Part shown: in pieces, positions 1 through 7,795 of the stretch
Position numbering within the stretch: the first letter of the stretch is position 1
How the letters are laid out: every line of letters starts with the position of its first letter
Assembly (NCBI GenBank): GCA_020026215.1
Contig: JAHHQT010000038.1
Location: 1 to 16,712 of the forward strand
Reading direction: 5' to 3'
Length of the DNA stretch: 16,712 nt
Origin: Muribaculaceae bacterium
GTDB lineage: Bacteria > Bacteroidota > Bacteroidia > Bacteroidales > Muribaculaceae
Translations under genes and position numbers: made by a program
The notes under the pieces: model-generated
What the model was told of the DNA's origin: nothing
Databases searched by the model: none
The model's input: only the letters and a program-made list of their open reading frames with translations

Positions 1-30
1 ACTTAACAACTATTAAAACAGTAGAATAAG

Positions 31-219
31 ATGGCAAAGAAAGCAAAAGGTAATAGAGTTCAAGTCATTCTTGAATGCACTGAACATAAGGCTAGCGGTA
101 TGCCTGGAACATCTCGTTACATTACAACTAAAAACCGCAAAAATACAACTGAACGTTTGGAGTTGAAAAAATACAACCCAATCTTGAAACGAGTAACTGT
201 ACACAAAGAAATTAAATAA
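31..219 (+). CDS. rpmG: 50S ribosomal protein L33
   Basis: Small basic protein of the large ribosomal subunit, 62 residues, close to the usual size of bacterial L33. It opens MAKKAKGNRVQVILECTEHK and ends in a basic tail (NPILKRVTVHKEIK), which is the L33 pattern. Only one cysteine is present (residue 16), so this is the zinc-free form rather than the form with two CxxC pairs. The ATG at 31 is the only plausible start. In Bacteroidota rpmB (L28) normally lies just upstream; here that would be outside the window, and bases 1-30 would be the gap between the two genes. The next gene starts 8 bases after the stop, so the two are probably co-transcribed. Confidence 0.95.
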   Translation: MAKKAKGNRVQVILECTEHKASGMPGTSRYITTKNRKNTTERLELKKYNPILKRVTVHKEIK

Positions 220-227
220 TATTAGCT

Positions 228-377
228 ATGGCAAAGAAAGTAGTTGCAACTCTACAAAAAGGTGAAGGTCGTACTTACACAAAAGTAATCAAAGCTGTTA
301 AGTCACCTAAAACCGGCGCTTATGTATTTAAAGAAGAAATGGTACATAACGACCTATTGAAAGAAGCATTGAAATAA
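228..377 (+). CDS. DUF4295 small basic protein (ribosomal-operon companion)
   Basis: A 49-residue lysine-rich protein starting MAKKVVATLQKGEGRTYTKV and ending HNDLLKEALK. Its size, composition and place directly behind rpmG match the DUF4295 family, which in Bacteroidota sits in the L28-L33 operon. The biochemical role is unknown; the location and charge suggest a ribosome-associated protein, but that is inference. The start ATG lies 8 bases after the rpmG stop, and a hairpin about 30 bases after its own stop closes the operon. In many Bacteroides genomes ftsY follows this gene; here it does not. Confidence 0.85.
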   Translation: MAKKVVATLQKGEGRTYTKVIKAVKSPKTGAYVFKEEMVHNDLLKEALK

Positions 378-404
378 TTCTCTGAGTATATTTTTCCTAT
401 CAAT

Positions 405-447
405 AAACGTATAGCTTTTCGGTTTACCGGAAAGCTATCGTTGTTTA
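405..447 (+). terminator. Hairpin terminator of the rpmG operon
   Basis: An inverted repeat lies about 30 bases after the DUF4295 stop: ATAGCTTTTCGG (411-422), loop TTTA, then CCGGAAAGCTAT (427-438). This gives a 12-pair stem with one G-T wobble, and AAACG / CGTTGTTT extend the base imperfectly. The T-rich tail is weak (TTGTTTATATT), so it may end transcription only partly. It separates the ribosomal genes from the sulfur operon. Confidence 0.6.
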
Positions 448-623
448 TATTCCACCCTTTATACAACTATACAGCACAAGAAATTCAAGAGTTTCCGAAC
501 CAACTATAACCAACGTTGAAAGATTCCGACCATCAAGTTAATTTCAGAGACTAGTTAGCCATTATTTTAAATCTTTAGAACAATTATTTACATTATCATT
601 TAAGAAGTTCAGTATAAATTTAT
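448..623 (+). other. Intergenic region upstream of the sulfur operon
   Basis: AT-rich non-coding stretch between the rpmG-operon hairpin and the promoter of the permease gene. I see no ORF, RNA gene or convincing long inverted repeat in it. It is the natural place for operator sites of a sulfate- or acceptor-responsive regulator, but no known operator can be recognised by eye. Confidence 0.4.
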
Positions 624-631
624 TATTTTTG
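599..631 (+). promoter_or_regulatory. Probable Bacteroidota promoter of the sulfur operon
   Basis: TATTTTTG at 624-631 fits the Bacteroidota -7 element TAnnTTTG exactly. The -33 element is weak: TTTA at 599-602, three of four bases of TTTG, 21 bases upstream. Transcription would start near 637-641, leaving a leader of about 15-20 bases before the permease ATG at 655. The poor -33 box would suit a promoter helped by an activator; that part is inference. Confidence 0.55.
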
Positions 632-654
632 CAAGATGTAACCATAACGCAATA

Positions 655-2202
655 ATGAATTTAGAAATAATATTTGTTATCGTCTGCATGATTGCAATGC
701 TTTCAGCTCTTGTAATGGATATAATGAGGCCAGGTATGATATTACTTAGTGTCGTCATTATTTTCCTCTGTACTGGCATATTAACACCAACTGAAATGCT
801 CGAAGGTTTTAGTAACAAGGGAATGATTACCGTTGCCTTACTATTTCTTGTGAGCGAAGGAGTAAGACAGAGCGGAGCATTGAATGTGATCATCAAAAAG
901 ATATTACCCCATAAACGAGTTTCGGTACCGAGAGCCTTGCTATGCATATTGCCTCCGATATCGGGAATCTCAGCATTCCTAAACAACACACCGGTAGTCG
1001 TTATTTTTGCCCCTATCATCAAACGATGGGCTGAAAGACTAAAATTACCGGCTACCAAGTTTCTAATCCCCCTATCCTATGCGACCATTTTGGGAGGTAT
1101 GTGCTCCTTGATTGGAACATCTACTAATCTTGTCGTACACGGTATGATTCTTGATTCAGGTCACAGGGGATTCTCTATGTTTGAATTAGGAAAAGTGGGC
1201 ATTTTTATCGCTATCGCCGGCATTATCTATTTGTTAATGTTCTCCAATAAACTTTTGCCAAACTCTCGCATTGACAAGAGTGAATTTGAAGACAACCCCA
1301 AAAACAATCTCCATAGAGTAGAAGTTATCATTGGCGCTCGTTTTCCGGGTATCAAAAAGACATTGGGAGAATTCAACTTTACACGCCACTACGGAGCATA
1401 CGTTAAAGAGATTAAGCGCAACGGCGAATCCTACACCAACGACTTGGATAAATTTACAATTCTTGAAGGAGACACTATGGTGCTTTGGGCAGACGACACT
1501 TTCGTTCCGACATGGGGTGATTCCCGCGTCTTCCTTATGGTAGCAAATGGTAAAGATGACATTCCAGGTGAATCGAAAGCCAAAAGATGGTTCGTTACAT
1601 TTTTGGTTGTATTCATGATTATTGGAGCTACCATTGGAGAACTTCCATTTATGCAGGAAGCATTCCCTAATATGCATTTTGACATGTTCTTCTTCGTTTG
1701 CTTGACAACAATGCTTATGGCATGGACAAAAGCATTTCCACCGAAAAAATACACCAAATATATTTCCTGGGATATTCTGATTACCATTGCCTGTGCATTC
1801 GGTATCAGTAAAGCATTGGATAATTCAGGTTTGGCAAGTCTCATAGCAACCAACGTCATCAGTATGGCCGACAGTCTTGGACCCTACGGTCTGCTTGCCG
1901 TGATATTCATTATCACCAACGTATTTACAGAATTAATTACCAACAATGCTGCGGCAGCCTTGAGTTTCCCGATTGCCCTATCAGTGGCCAATCAATTGGG
2001 AGTTGACCCAACTCCATTCTTTGTGGTCATCTGTATGGCAGCATCGACAAGTTTCAGCACCCCTATCGGTTATCAAACCAACTTGATTGTTCAGGGTGTT
2101 GGAAGCTATAAATTTACAGACTTTGTAAAAGTGGGTATTCCACTAAACATCATATCATTTTTAATTTCAATATTTTTAATTCCCCTAATTTGGGAGTTTT
2201 AA
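655..2202 (+). CDS. SLC13-family anion permease, probable sulfate importer
   Basis: Inner-membrane transporter of the SLC13/DASS type, 515 residues. Two related membrane halves flank a soluble insert. The first half carries NNTPVV (110-115) and GTSTN (154-158). The second half carries TNNAAAA (429-435) and STPIGYQTN (468-476). These paired NN/TN motifs are the substrate- and cation-binding hairpins of the family. Residues about 219-280 look like one RCK_C/TrkA-C domain, where many bacterial SLC13 sulfate transporters carry two. As the first gene of an operon making PAPS, sulfate is the most likely substrate; a dicarboxylate is the family alternative. There is no cleavable signal peptide; the N-terminus is itself a membrane segment. 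cysC starts 6 bases after the stop. Confidence 0.85.
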   Translation: MNLEIIFVIVCMIAMLSALVMDIMRPGMILLSVVIIFLCTGILTPTEMLEGFSNKGMITVALLFLVSEGVRQSGALNVIIKKILPHKRVSVPRALLCILPPISGISAFLNNTPVVVIFAPIIKRWAERLKLPATKFLIPLSYATILGGMCSLIGTSTNLVVHGMILDSGHRGFSMFELGKVGIFIAIAGIIYLLMFSNKLLPNSRIDKSEFEDNPKNNLHRVEVIIGARFPGIKKTLGEFNFTRHYGAYVKEIKRNGESYTNDLDKFTILEGDTMVLWADDTFVPTWGDSRVFLMVANGKDDIPGESKAKRWFVTFLVVFMIIGATIGELPFMQEAFPNMHFDMFFFVCLTTMLMAWTKAFPPKKYTKYISWDILITIACAFGISKALDNSGLASLIATNVISMADSLGPYGLLAVIFIITNVFTELITNNAAAALSFPIALSVANQLGVDPTPFFVVICMAASTSFSTPIGYQTNLIVQGVGSYKFTDFVKVGIPLNIISFLISIFLIPLIWEF

Positions 2203-2208
2203 TGGATT

Positions 2209-2811
2209 ATGAGTAACCCTAACAATATTTATCCTATTTTTGACCAAATGATGTCACGCGCAGACAAAGAAGAACTTCTTAATCAACGCGGCATCATGAT
2301 CTGGTTTACTGGTCTTAGCGGTTCTGGCAAAAGCACAGTTGCCATTGCGTTGGAAAGAGAATTGCATCAACGAGGTTTGCTATGCCGAATCCTAGATGGA
2401 GACAACATCAGAAGTGGTATCAACAACAATCTTGGATTCTCTGCTACTGACCGTGTGGAAAATATTCGCCGTATTGCTGAAATCGGCAAATTATTTGTAG
2501 ATACAGGCATCATCACCATTGCCGCATTCATCAGCCCGAACAACGACTTGCGCAAAATGGCTTCTGACATCATCGGAAAAGATGACTTCAAAGAAGTTTA
2601 CATCAGTACTCCGCTTGAAGAATGCGAGAAACGCGATGTAAAAGGCTTGTATGCCAAAGCAAGAAAAGGTGAAATCAAAAACTTTACAGGAATATCTGCT
2701 CCATTCGAAGCACCCCAAAATCCTGCAATCTCACTAGATACATCAAAATTATCTCTAAAAGAGTCTGTTGACCAGCTTTTGGATATGATTTTACCACTAA
2801 TTAAATTGTAA
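2209..2811 (+). CDS. cysC: Adenylylsulfate (APS) kinase
   Basis: Phosphorylates APS at the 3'-OH with ATP to give PAPS, the universal sulfonate donor. It is cytosolic and 200 residues long, typical of stand-alone CysC. Visible motifs are the Walker A loop GLSGSGKS (35-42), LDGDN (62-66), the GFSATDRVENIRR segment (76-88), FISP with the conserved serine at 109, and KGLYAKARKGEIKNFTG (145-161) followed by a lid-like stretch. All expected APS kinase motifs are intact. It lies 6 bases after the permease and 17 bases before cysD in one operon. In this setting its product should feed the downstream sulfotransferase, since no PAPS reductase is nearby. Confidence 0.95.
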   Translation: MSNPNNIYPIFDQMMSRADKEELLNQRGIMIWFTGLSGSGKSTVAIALERELHQRGLLCRILDGDNIRSGINNNLGFSATDRVENIRRIAEIGKLFVDTGIITIAAFISPNNDLRKMASDIIGKDDFKEVYISTPLEECEKRDVKGLYAKARKGEIKNFTGISAPFEAPQNPAISLDTSKLSLKESVDQLLDMILPLIKL

Positions 2812-2828
2812 ATAAAACAACATTACAT

Positions 2829-3737
2829 ATGTCAAACTATAAACTTAGTCACTTACAAGAACTTGAAGCTGAATCTATTCATATCATCAGAGAAGTAGCA
2901 GCAGAATTTGAGAATCCGGTAATGCTTTATTCTATCGGAAAAGACTCATCAGTAATGGTAAGATTGGCAGAAAAAGCTTTTGCCCCGGGTAAAGTACCAT
3001 TTCCTTTAATGCACATTGACTCCAAATGGAAATTCAAAGAAATGATTGAATTTAGAGATCGATATGCAAAAGAACACGGCTGGAATTTAATTGTTGAATC
3101 CAACGAAGAAGCCTTCAAAGCAGGTGTCGGTCCTTTCACTCATGGTAGTAAAGTTCACACAGACTTGATGAAAACACAAGCATTGCTACATGCTTTGGAT
3201 AAATACAAATTTGACGCTGCATTTGGTGGCGCTCGTCGTGATGAAGAAAAGAGCCGCGCCAAAGAACGCATCTATTCTTTCCGTGATAAATTCCACCAAT
3301 GGGACCCGAAAAACCAACGTCCTGAATTGTGGGATATCTACAACGCGAAAGTTCAAAAAGGAGAAAGTATCCGTGTTTTCCCTCTTTCAAACTGGACAGA
3401 ATTGGATATCTGGCAATATATCCGCTTAGAAAATATTCCTATCGTCCCATTGTACTTTGCAAAAGAACGCCCTATCGTAGAAATTGACGGTAACTTGATT
3501 ATGGCAGATGACGACCGTTTGCCTCAAGAATATCGCGATAAGGTTAAAATGAGAATGGTAAGATTCCGTACATTAGGCTGCTGGCCTTTGACAGGCGCTG
3601 TTGAAAGCGAAGCTGACACAATCGAAAAAATCGTTGAAGAAATGATGACAACAACCAAGAGTGAACGTACAACTCGTGTTATCGACTTCGACCAGGATGC
3701 AAGTATGGAACAAAAGAAAAGAGAAGGTTATTTCTAA
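2829..3737 (+). CDS. cysD: Sulfate adenylyltransferase subunit 2 (ATP sulfurylase, small subunit)
   Basis: Catalytic subunit of the heterodimeric ATP sulfurylase, which makes APS and pyrophosphate from sulfate and ATP. At 302 residues it has the standard CysD length. The PP-loop nucleotide-binding motif SIGKDSS is at 35-41, and the conserved GGARRDEEKSRAKER block is at 133-147. The C-terminus has the family ending SERTTRVIDFDQD followed by QKKREGYF. Nothing is truncated. It needs the GTPase CysN, encoded immediately downstream, to drive the unfavourable reaction by GTP hydrolysis. The ATG at 2829 gives the family-typical N-terminus (MSNYKLSHLQELEAESIHII). Confidence 0.96.
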   Translation: MSNYKLSHLQELEAESIHIIREVAAEFENPVMLYSIGKDSSVMVRLAEKAFAPGKVPFPLMHIDSKWKFKEMIEFRDRYAKEHGWNLIVESNEEAFKAGVGPFTHGSKVHTDLMKTQALLHALDKYKFDAAFGGARRDEEKSRAKERIYSFRDKFHQWDPKNQRPELWDIYNAKVQKGESIRVFPLSNWTELDIWQYIRLENIPIVPLYFAKERPIVEIDGNLIMADDDRLPQEYRDKVKMRMVRFRTLGCWPLTGAVESEADTIEKIVEEMMTTTKSERTTRVIDFDQDASMEQKKREGYF

Positions 3738-3749
3738 ACAGTGAAAATT

Positions 3750-5183
3750 ATGGACAATTCAAAACTAAATATAAAAGAATTCCTTGACAAGGACGAACAA
3801 AAAGACTTGTTACGTTTCCTAACTGCCGGTTCTGTAGATGACGGCAAATCGACATTGATTGGTCGTTTGCTTTTCGACAGCAAGAAAATTTATGAAGACC
3901 AACTTGACGCTCTTGAACGCGACAGCAAAAGAATGGGTAACGCAGGTGAACACATTGACTATGCCCTATTGCTTGACGGTTTGAAAGCTGAACGCGAACA
4001 AGGCATTACCATTGACGTAGCTTACCGCTATTTCAGCACCAATAACAGAAAATTCATCATTGCTGACACTCCGGGACACGAACAATACACTCGTAACATG
4101 ATTACCGGCGGTTCAACAGCAAACGCTGCCATTATCTTGGTAGATGCCCGTACAGGTGTCATCACACAAACTCGTCGTCACACTTATTTGATTTCATTGC
4201 TAGGAATCAAACACGTGGTATTGGCAGTGAACAAGATGGACTTAGTTAACTTTGACAAAAAAGTATTTGACGATATCGTTGCTGAATATTCTGAGTTTGT
4301 AAAACCGTTGAATATTCCAGATGTAACTTGCATTCCTCTTTCTGCTTTGGAAGGCGATAACGTGGTTGACAAGAGCGATCGCACACCATGGTATGAAGGA
4401 AAATCATTGTTGAACTATTTGGAAACTGTTCCTATCGATTTGGATAGAAACTACGAAGATTTCCGTTACCCAGTTCAATATGTTCTTCGTCCTAACCTAA
4501 ACTTCCGCGGTTTCTGCGGCAAAATTGCCAGTGGCGTAATCCGCAAGGGTGATGAAGTTATGGCATTGCCTTCTCGCAAAACTTCAAAAGTAAAGAGCAT
4601 CGTAACTTATGATGGCGAACTGGAAGAAGCATTCCCTCCTCTATGCGTTACCCTAACTTTGGAAGACGAAATTGATATTTCTCGTGGTGAAATGATTGTT
4701 AAGCCTGAAAATTTACCATTGGAATCTCGTAACTTCGAAGCTATGCTTGTTTGGATGGATGAAGAAGCAATGGATGTAAACAAACAATTCTACATCAAAC
4801 AAACGACTAACACAACACGTGCTAAAATTGACAGCATCAAATACAAAGTTGATGTAAATACAATGGAAAAATCCAATGTTGAGAAACTTTCATTGAACGA
4901 AATTGGACGTGTTGTATTCACTACTGGTAAAGAATTATTCTTCGATCCATATACCAAAAATAAACAAACAGGTGCATTCATATTAATTGACCCAATCACC
5001 AACAATACTTCTGCTGTCGGAATGATTATAGACAAATTAGACAGCAAAGATTTGGTACATGACGATGCATTGGTAACTATCAATTTGAAAGAACTTGGCA
5101 TTGAAGAAAACCACTTCAACGCTATTAAGAAAGTTTGTGAAGAAATGGCAAAACAAGGAATCTCTATCAATCTAAAATATTAA
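3750..5183 (+). CDS. cysN: Sulfate adenylyltransferase subunit 1 (ATP sulfurylase GTPase)
   Basis: EF-Tu-like GTPase that couples GTP hydrolysis to APS formation by CysD. Numbering from the ATG at 3750 (477 residues): G1 GSVDDGKST at 27-35, the G2 threonine in QGITIDVAYR near 87, G3 DTPGH at 106-110, G4 NKMD at 161-164, and G5 SAL at 198-200, followed by two beta-barrel domains. There is no APS kinase fused at the C-terminus, consistent with a separate cysC. The frame is also open to a GTG at 3741, only 3 bases after cysD. I prefer the ATG because MDNSKLNIKEF reads as a normal N-terminus and ATG dominates here, but GTG is possible. The sulfotransferase starts 3 bases after the stop. Confidence 0.95.
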   Translation: MDNSKLNIKEFLDKDEQKDLLRFLTAGSVDDGKSTLIGRLLFDSKKIYEDQLDALERDSKRMGNAGEHIDYALLLDGLKAEREQGITIDVAYRYFSTNNRKFIIADTPGHEQYTRNMITGGSTANAAIILVDARTGVITQTRRHTYLISLLGIKHVVLAVNKMDLVNFDKKVFDDIVAEYSEFVKPLNIPDVTCIPLSALEGDNVVDKSDRTPWYEGKSLLNYLETVPIDLDRNYEDFRYPVQYVLRPNLNFRGFCGKIASGVIRKGDEVMALPSRKTSKVKSIVTYDGELEEAFPPLCVTLTLEDEIDISRGEMIVKPENLPLESRNFEAMLVWMDEEAMDVNKQFYIKQTTNTTRAKIDSIKYKVDVNTMEKSNVEKLSLNEIGRVVFTTGKELFFDPYTKNKQTGAFILIDPITNNTSAVGMIIDKLDSKDLVHDDALVTINLKELGIEENHFNAIKKVCEEMAKQGISINLKY

Positions 5184-5186
5184 GCT

Positions 5187-6287
5187 ATGGCATTGACATT
5201 TGACAATCTTCCGGTTAATACCCTTGTAGGAGCTGATTGGAACACATTCAAAGAACTTACAAAAGGTCAAAATATTGGTGACCACTATAAAAACAAATAC
5301 CGCTTGACAAAATTTGTCTGCCGTATGCTAAGCATGACTAAATGTTTGGAAGAAAACAGATACAAGAAAATCGCCGACAAACCGTTGGAACACGACCCTT
5401 TGTTCATTCTTGGACACTGGAGAAGTGGAACAACCTTTGTTCACAATGTTTTCGCCTGCGACAAACACTTTGGTTATACAACTACTTACCAAACAGTTTT
5501 CCCTAATTTGGTATTGTGGGGACAACCAATGTTCAAAAAAAGCATGGCTTCATTAATGCCGAACAAACGCCCGACAGATAATATGGAACTTGCTCCAGAC
5601 CTTCCTCAAGAAGAGGAATTTGCCCTTTCAAACATGATGCCTTATACCTTCTACAATTTCTGGTTCTTTCCAGAAAGATGGATGGAATATTGCGATAGAT
5701 TCTTAACTTTCGAAAAAATCACAGAAGAAGAAAGAGCCGTTTTCAAAGAAACCTTCTTGAAAATGATTAAAGTATCAATGGCAAATACAGGTGGAACTCA
5801 ATTCTTGAGCAAGAACCCTCCACACACTGGACGTGTCAAGACTCTTATTGAAATGTTTCCAAATGCAAAATTCATCTATTTAAAGAGAAACCCATATACT
5901 GTTTTCGAAAGCACAAGAAGTTTCTTCTCAAATACAATCAAATCATTGATGCTTCAAGACATTTCACAAGACAAAATTGTAGAAAATATTCTTGAAACTT
6001 ATTCACGCCTTTACGACAGATACGAAGCGGACAAAGTTCTAATTCCAGAAAACAACCTTTACGAGGTTAAATTCGAAGATTTTGAGACTAATGCTTTTGA
6101 TCTGACAAAAGATATGTATCAAAAACTTTCTTTACCTGGATTTGCCGAGGCTGAAAACGACATCAAAAAATACTTGGATAAGAAAAAAGGATACAAGAAA
6201 AATAAATATAAATATGAGGACAGCACCGTCCATTTGGTTGAAAAACACTGGAGTAAAGCGCTTAAAGAATGGGGCTATCACTTATAA
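5187..6287 (+). CDS. PAPS-dependent sulfotransferase (Sulfotransfer_3-like), candidate sterol/steroid sulfotransferase
   Basis: Transfers the sulfonate group of PAPS to an acceptor, releasing PAP. It is 366 residues, with no signal peptide or membrane segment, so it should act in the cytosol. The 5'-phosphosulfate loop is LGHWRSGTTF (75-84). The 3'-phosphate site is LKRNPYTVFESTRS (232-245), with Arg234 and Ser242 spaced by 8 as in known sulfotransferases. LSKNPPHTGRV (207-217) is a further family block. QEEEFAL (141-147) sits where this family usually has its catalytic acid. The C-terminus is lysine/tyrosine-rich (331-344). It is the last gene of a permease-cysC-cysD-cysN operon. I recall the same order around Bacteroides thetaiotaomicron BT_0416, reported to sulfonate cholesterol and steroids, so a sterol or bile-type acceptor is the leading guess. 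The acceptor cannot be read from sequence. Confidence 0.85.
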   Translation: MALTFDNLPVNTLVGADWNTFKELTKGQNIGDHYKNKYRLTKFVCRMLSMTKCLEENRYKKIADKPLEHDPLFILGHWRSGTTFVHNVFACDKHFGYTTTYQTVFPNLVLWGQPMFKKSMASLMPNKRPTDNMELAPDLPQEEEFALSNMMPYTFYNFWFFPERWMEYCDRFLTFEKITEEERAVFKETFLKMIKVSMANTGGTQFLSKNPPHTGRVKTLIEMFPNAKFIYLKRNPYTVFESTRSFFSNTIKSLMLQDISQDKIVENILETYSRLYDRYEADKVLIPENNLYEVKFEDFETNAFDLTKDMYQKLSLPGFAEAENDIKKYLDKKKGYKKNKYKYEDSTVHLVEKHWSKALKEWGYHL

Positions 6288-6339
6288 GATTACAAGATTA
6301 TAAAAATTTTAAAAATTAATAATTTTCATTGAATAAAAA

Positions 6340-6371
6340 TTTGTTTTTTTAAATACAAAAAATTATTTTTG
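6340..6371 (+). promoter_or_regulatory. Consensus Bacteroidota promoter of the OmpA-family gene
   Basis: TTTG (6340-6343), 20 bases, then TATTTTTG (6364-6371): an exact match to the TTTG-N19-21-TAnnTTTG promoter. The start of transcription should fall near 6377-6381, so an in-frame ATG at 6376 would be at or before the RNA end, which supports translation from 6409. The strength of the match fits an abundant outer-membrane protein. Confidence 0.8.
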
Positions 6372-6408
6372 TGTAATGTATTTAAAGAACAACCAAATTT
6401 TTATTCAT

Positions 6409-7584
6409 ATGAAAAAGACATTACTTGTTTGTGCTGTCTTAGTTTCAGCACTATTCTCAATGCCAATAAATGCACAAGAGAATAACACAGAAAAAGACAT
6501 TTACACTCACTCTTGGAGAGACAATTGGTATATCCAATTAGGTGCAGGTGCTCAAATGCCATTGTTTGAAAAAGACCCAGGTGAAAGCAACTTTGATATT
6601 GACAAAACCACAGCATTATATGAAGCTGCAGTAGGTCATTGGTTCTCACCATATTTCGGTTTCCGTTTCAGAGGTCAAGGTGGTGCTCTCCACTTGATCA
6701 ATGGTGGCTGGAACAAAATGAAATACTTAAATGTTAACATTGATTTGACTTGGGATATGCTTAACAGCCTAGGTGGTGTTAATGACAAACGCGTATTTTC
6801 TATCATCCCTTACTTGGGAATTGGTACAGGTTATGCTTGGGACTATCGTTTCACCAACCCTTCTAATTCCAACATTCTTGATGACAACAACAACCCAATG
6901 GAACACAATTGGACATTAGCTGGTGCGTTCGGTATCGAATTCCGTTTCCGCGTTCACAAAAATGTAGATTTGTACATTGATGCTCGTGGCACAGGTCTAG
7001 GCGATACTTTCAACAATGTCGCTTGGAAAACAGGTGTTGACCCATTGTTCACTCTATCTGGAGGTATCAAAATTAACTTAGGTAAAGAAGGCCGTCACGT
7101 AACTAAATACGTTCCTTACGACTGCTCAGGTGAAATCGATGCATTGAACAAACAAATCAATCAATTGCATAACGATCTTGCTGACAAAGACGCTCGTTTG
7201 AAAGCTGCTGAAGCTCAGCTTCCTTGCCCAGAAGTAACAGAAAAAGTTGTTGAAAACAAAGAAGTTATCACTCCTTCTGTACGTTTCAATTTCAACTCAA
7301 CAAGAATTTCTGACGAAGGTCACACTACTATCTACAATATGTCTAAATTCTTGAAAGCTAACACAGATACTAAAGTTATCGTTAAAGGTTACGCTGATAA
7401 GAAAACTGGTAGTGAAGTTTACAACCAAAAACTTTCTGAAAGACGTGCTCAAGCCGTTGCTGATAAATTAGTTGCATACGGTGTAGAAGAAGATCGCATC
7501 ACAGTTCAAGGTCTAGGCGTAAGCGAACAACCTTACGAAGACAACAACAAATGGAACCGTGTAGTTATCTTTGAAGTTAAATAA
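6409..7584 (+). CDS. OmpA-family outer-membrane beta-barrel protein
   Basis: Structural outer-membrane protein tying the membrane to peptidoglycan, 391 residues from the ATG at 6409. Residues 1-22 form a signal peptide (MKKTLLVCAVLVSALFSMPINA). A beta-barrel region rich in aromatic residues and glycine runs to about 230. A short helical, coiled-coil-like linker (about 239-275) follows, bounded by Cys239 and Cys273, which could form a disulfide. The OmpA C-terminal domain covers about 285-391, with GYAD (327-330) and NQKLSERRAQAV (339-350) marking the diaminopimelate-binding Asp and Arg. The frame is open from an ATG at 6376, but that start would put 11 residues ahead of the signal peptide and lie at the predicted transcription start. 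It has its own promoter and terminator, so it is monocistronic. Confidence 0.92.
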   Translation: MKKTLLVCAVLVSALFSMPINAQENNTEKDIYTHSWRDNWYIQLGAGAQMPLFEKDPGESNFDIDKTTALYEAAVGHWFSPYFGFRFRGQGGALHLINGGWNKMKYLNVNIDLTWDMLNSLGGVNDKRVFSIIPYLGIGTGYAWDYRFTNPSNSNILDDNNNPMEHNWTLAGAFGIEFRFRVHKNVDLYIDARGTGLGDTFNNVAWKTGVDPLFTLSGGIKINLGKEGRHVTKYVPYDCSGEIDALNKQINQLHNDLADKDARLKAAEAQLPCPEVTEKVVENKEVITPSVRFNFNSTRISDEGHTTIYNMSKFLKANTDTKVIVKGYADKKTGSEVYNQKLSERRAQAVADKLVAYGVEEDRITVQGLGVSEQPYEDNNKWNRVVIFEVK

Positions 7585-7606
7585 TCTTAGATTAATATAA
7601 TCAATG

Positions 7607-7637
7607 AAAGGCCTGCCCAAAAGGACAGGCTTTTTTT
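7607..7637 (+). terminator. Rho-independent terminator of the OmpA-family gene
   Basis: GCCTGCCC-AAAA-GGACAGGC (7611-7630) forms an 8-pair stem with one C-A mismatch. It is followed by seven T (7631-7637) that can also pair with the AAA at 7607-7609. It lies about 25 bases after the stop codon. Confidence 0.88.
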
Positions 7638-7752
7638 ATATCTTATAGAGCAACATCCAATAAGTCAATTCAGTACCTGTAAAATAGGATTGGTAACGTT
7701 GTAAAATCGCCTACACGGTCTCCTCAGTAACACTAAATTTATTGGAAATCTA

Positions 7753-7784
7753 TTTGTATAAACCAAAAACAAAAGCTAACTTTG
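7753..7784 (+). promoter_or_regulatory. Consensus promoter of tRNA-Gln
   Basis: TTTG (7753-7756), 20 bases, then TAACTTTG (7777-7784): an exact Bacteroidota promoter. The transcript would begin near 7790, only a few bases before the tRNA 5' end at 7796. Confidence 0.8.
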
Positions 7785-7795
7785 CAATACAAAAT

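Noticed and set aside
609..1058. A 149-codon minus-strand ORF opposite the permease gene.
   Set aside because: Antisense shadow of membrane-segment codons; no promoter, and the plus-strand gene is unambiguous.
6376..6408. Upstream ATG adding 11 residues to the OmpA-family protein.
   Set aside because: It would bury the signal peptide and lies at the predicted transcription start of a consensus promoter.
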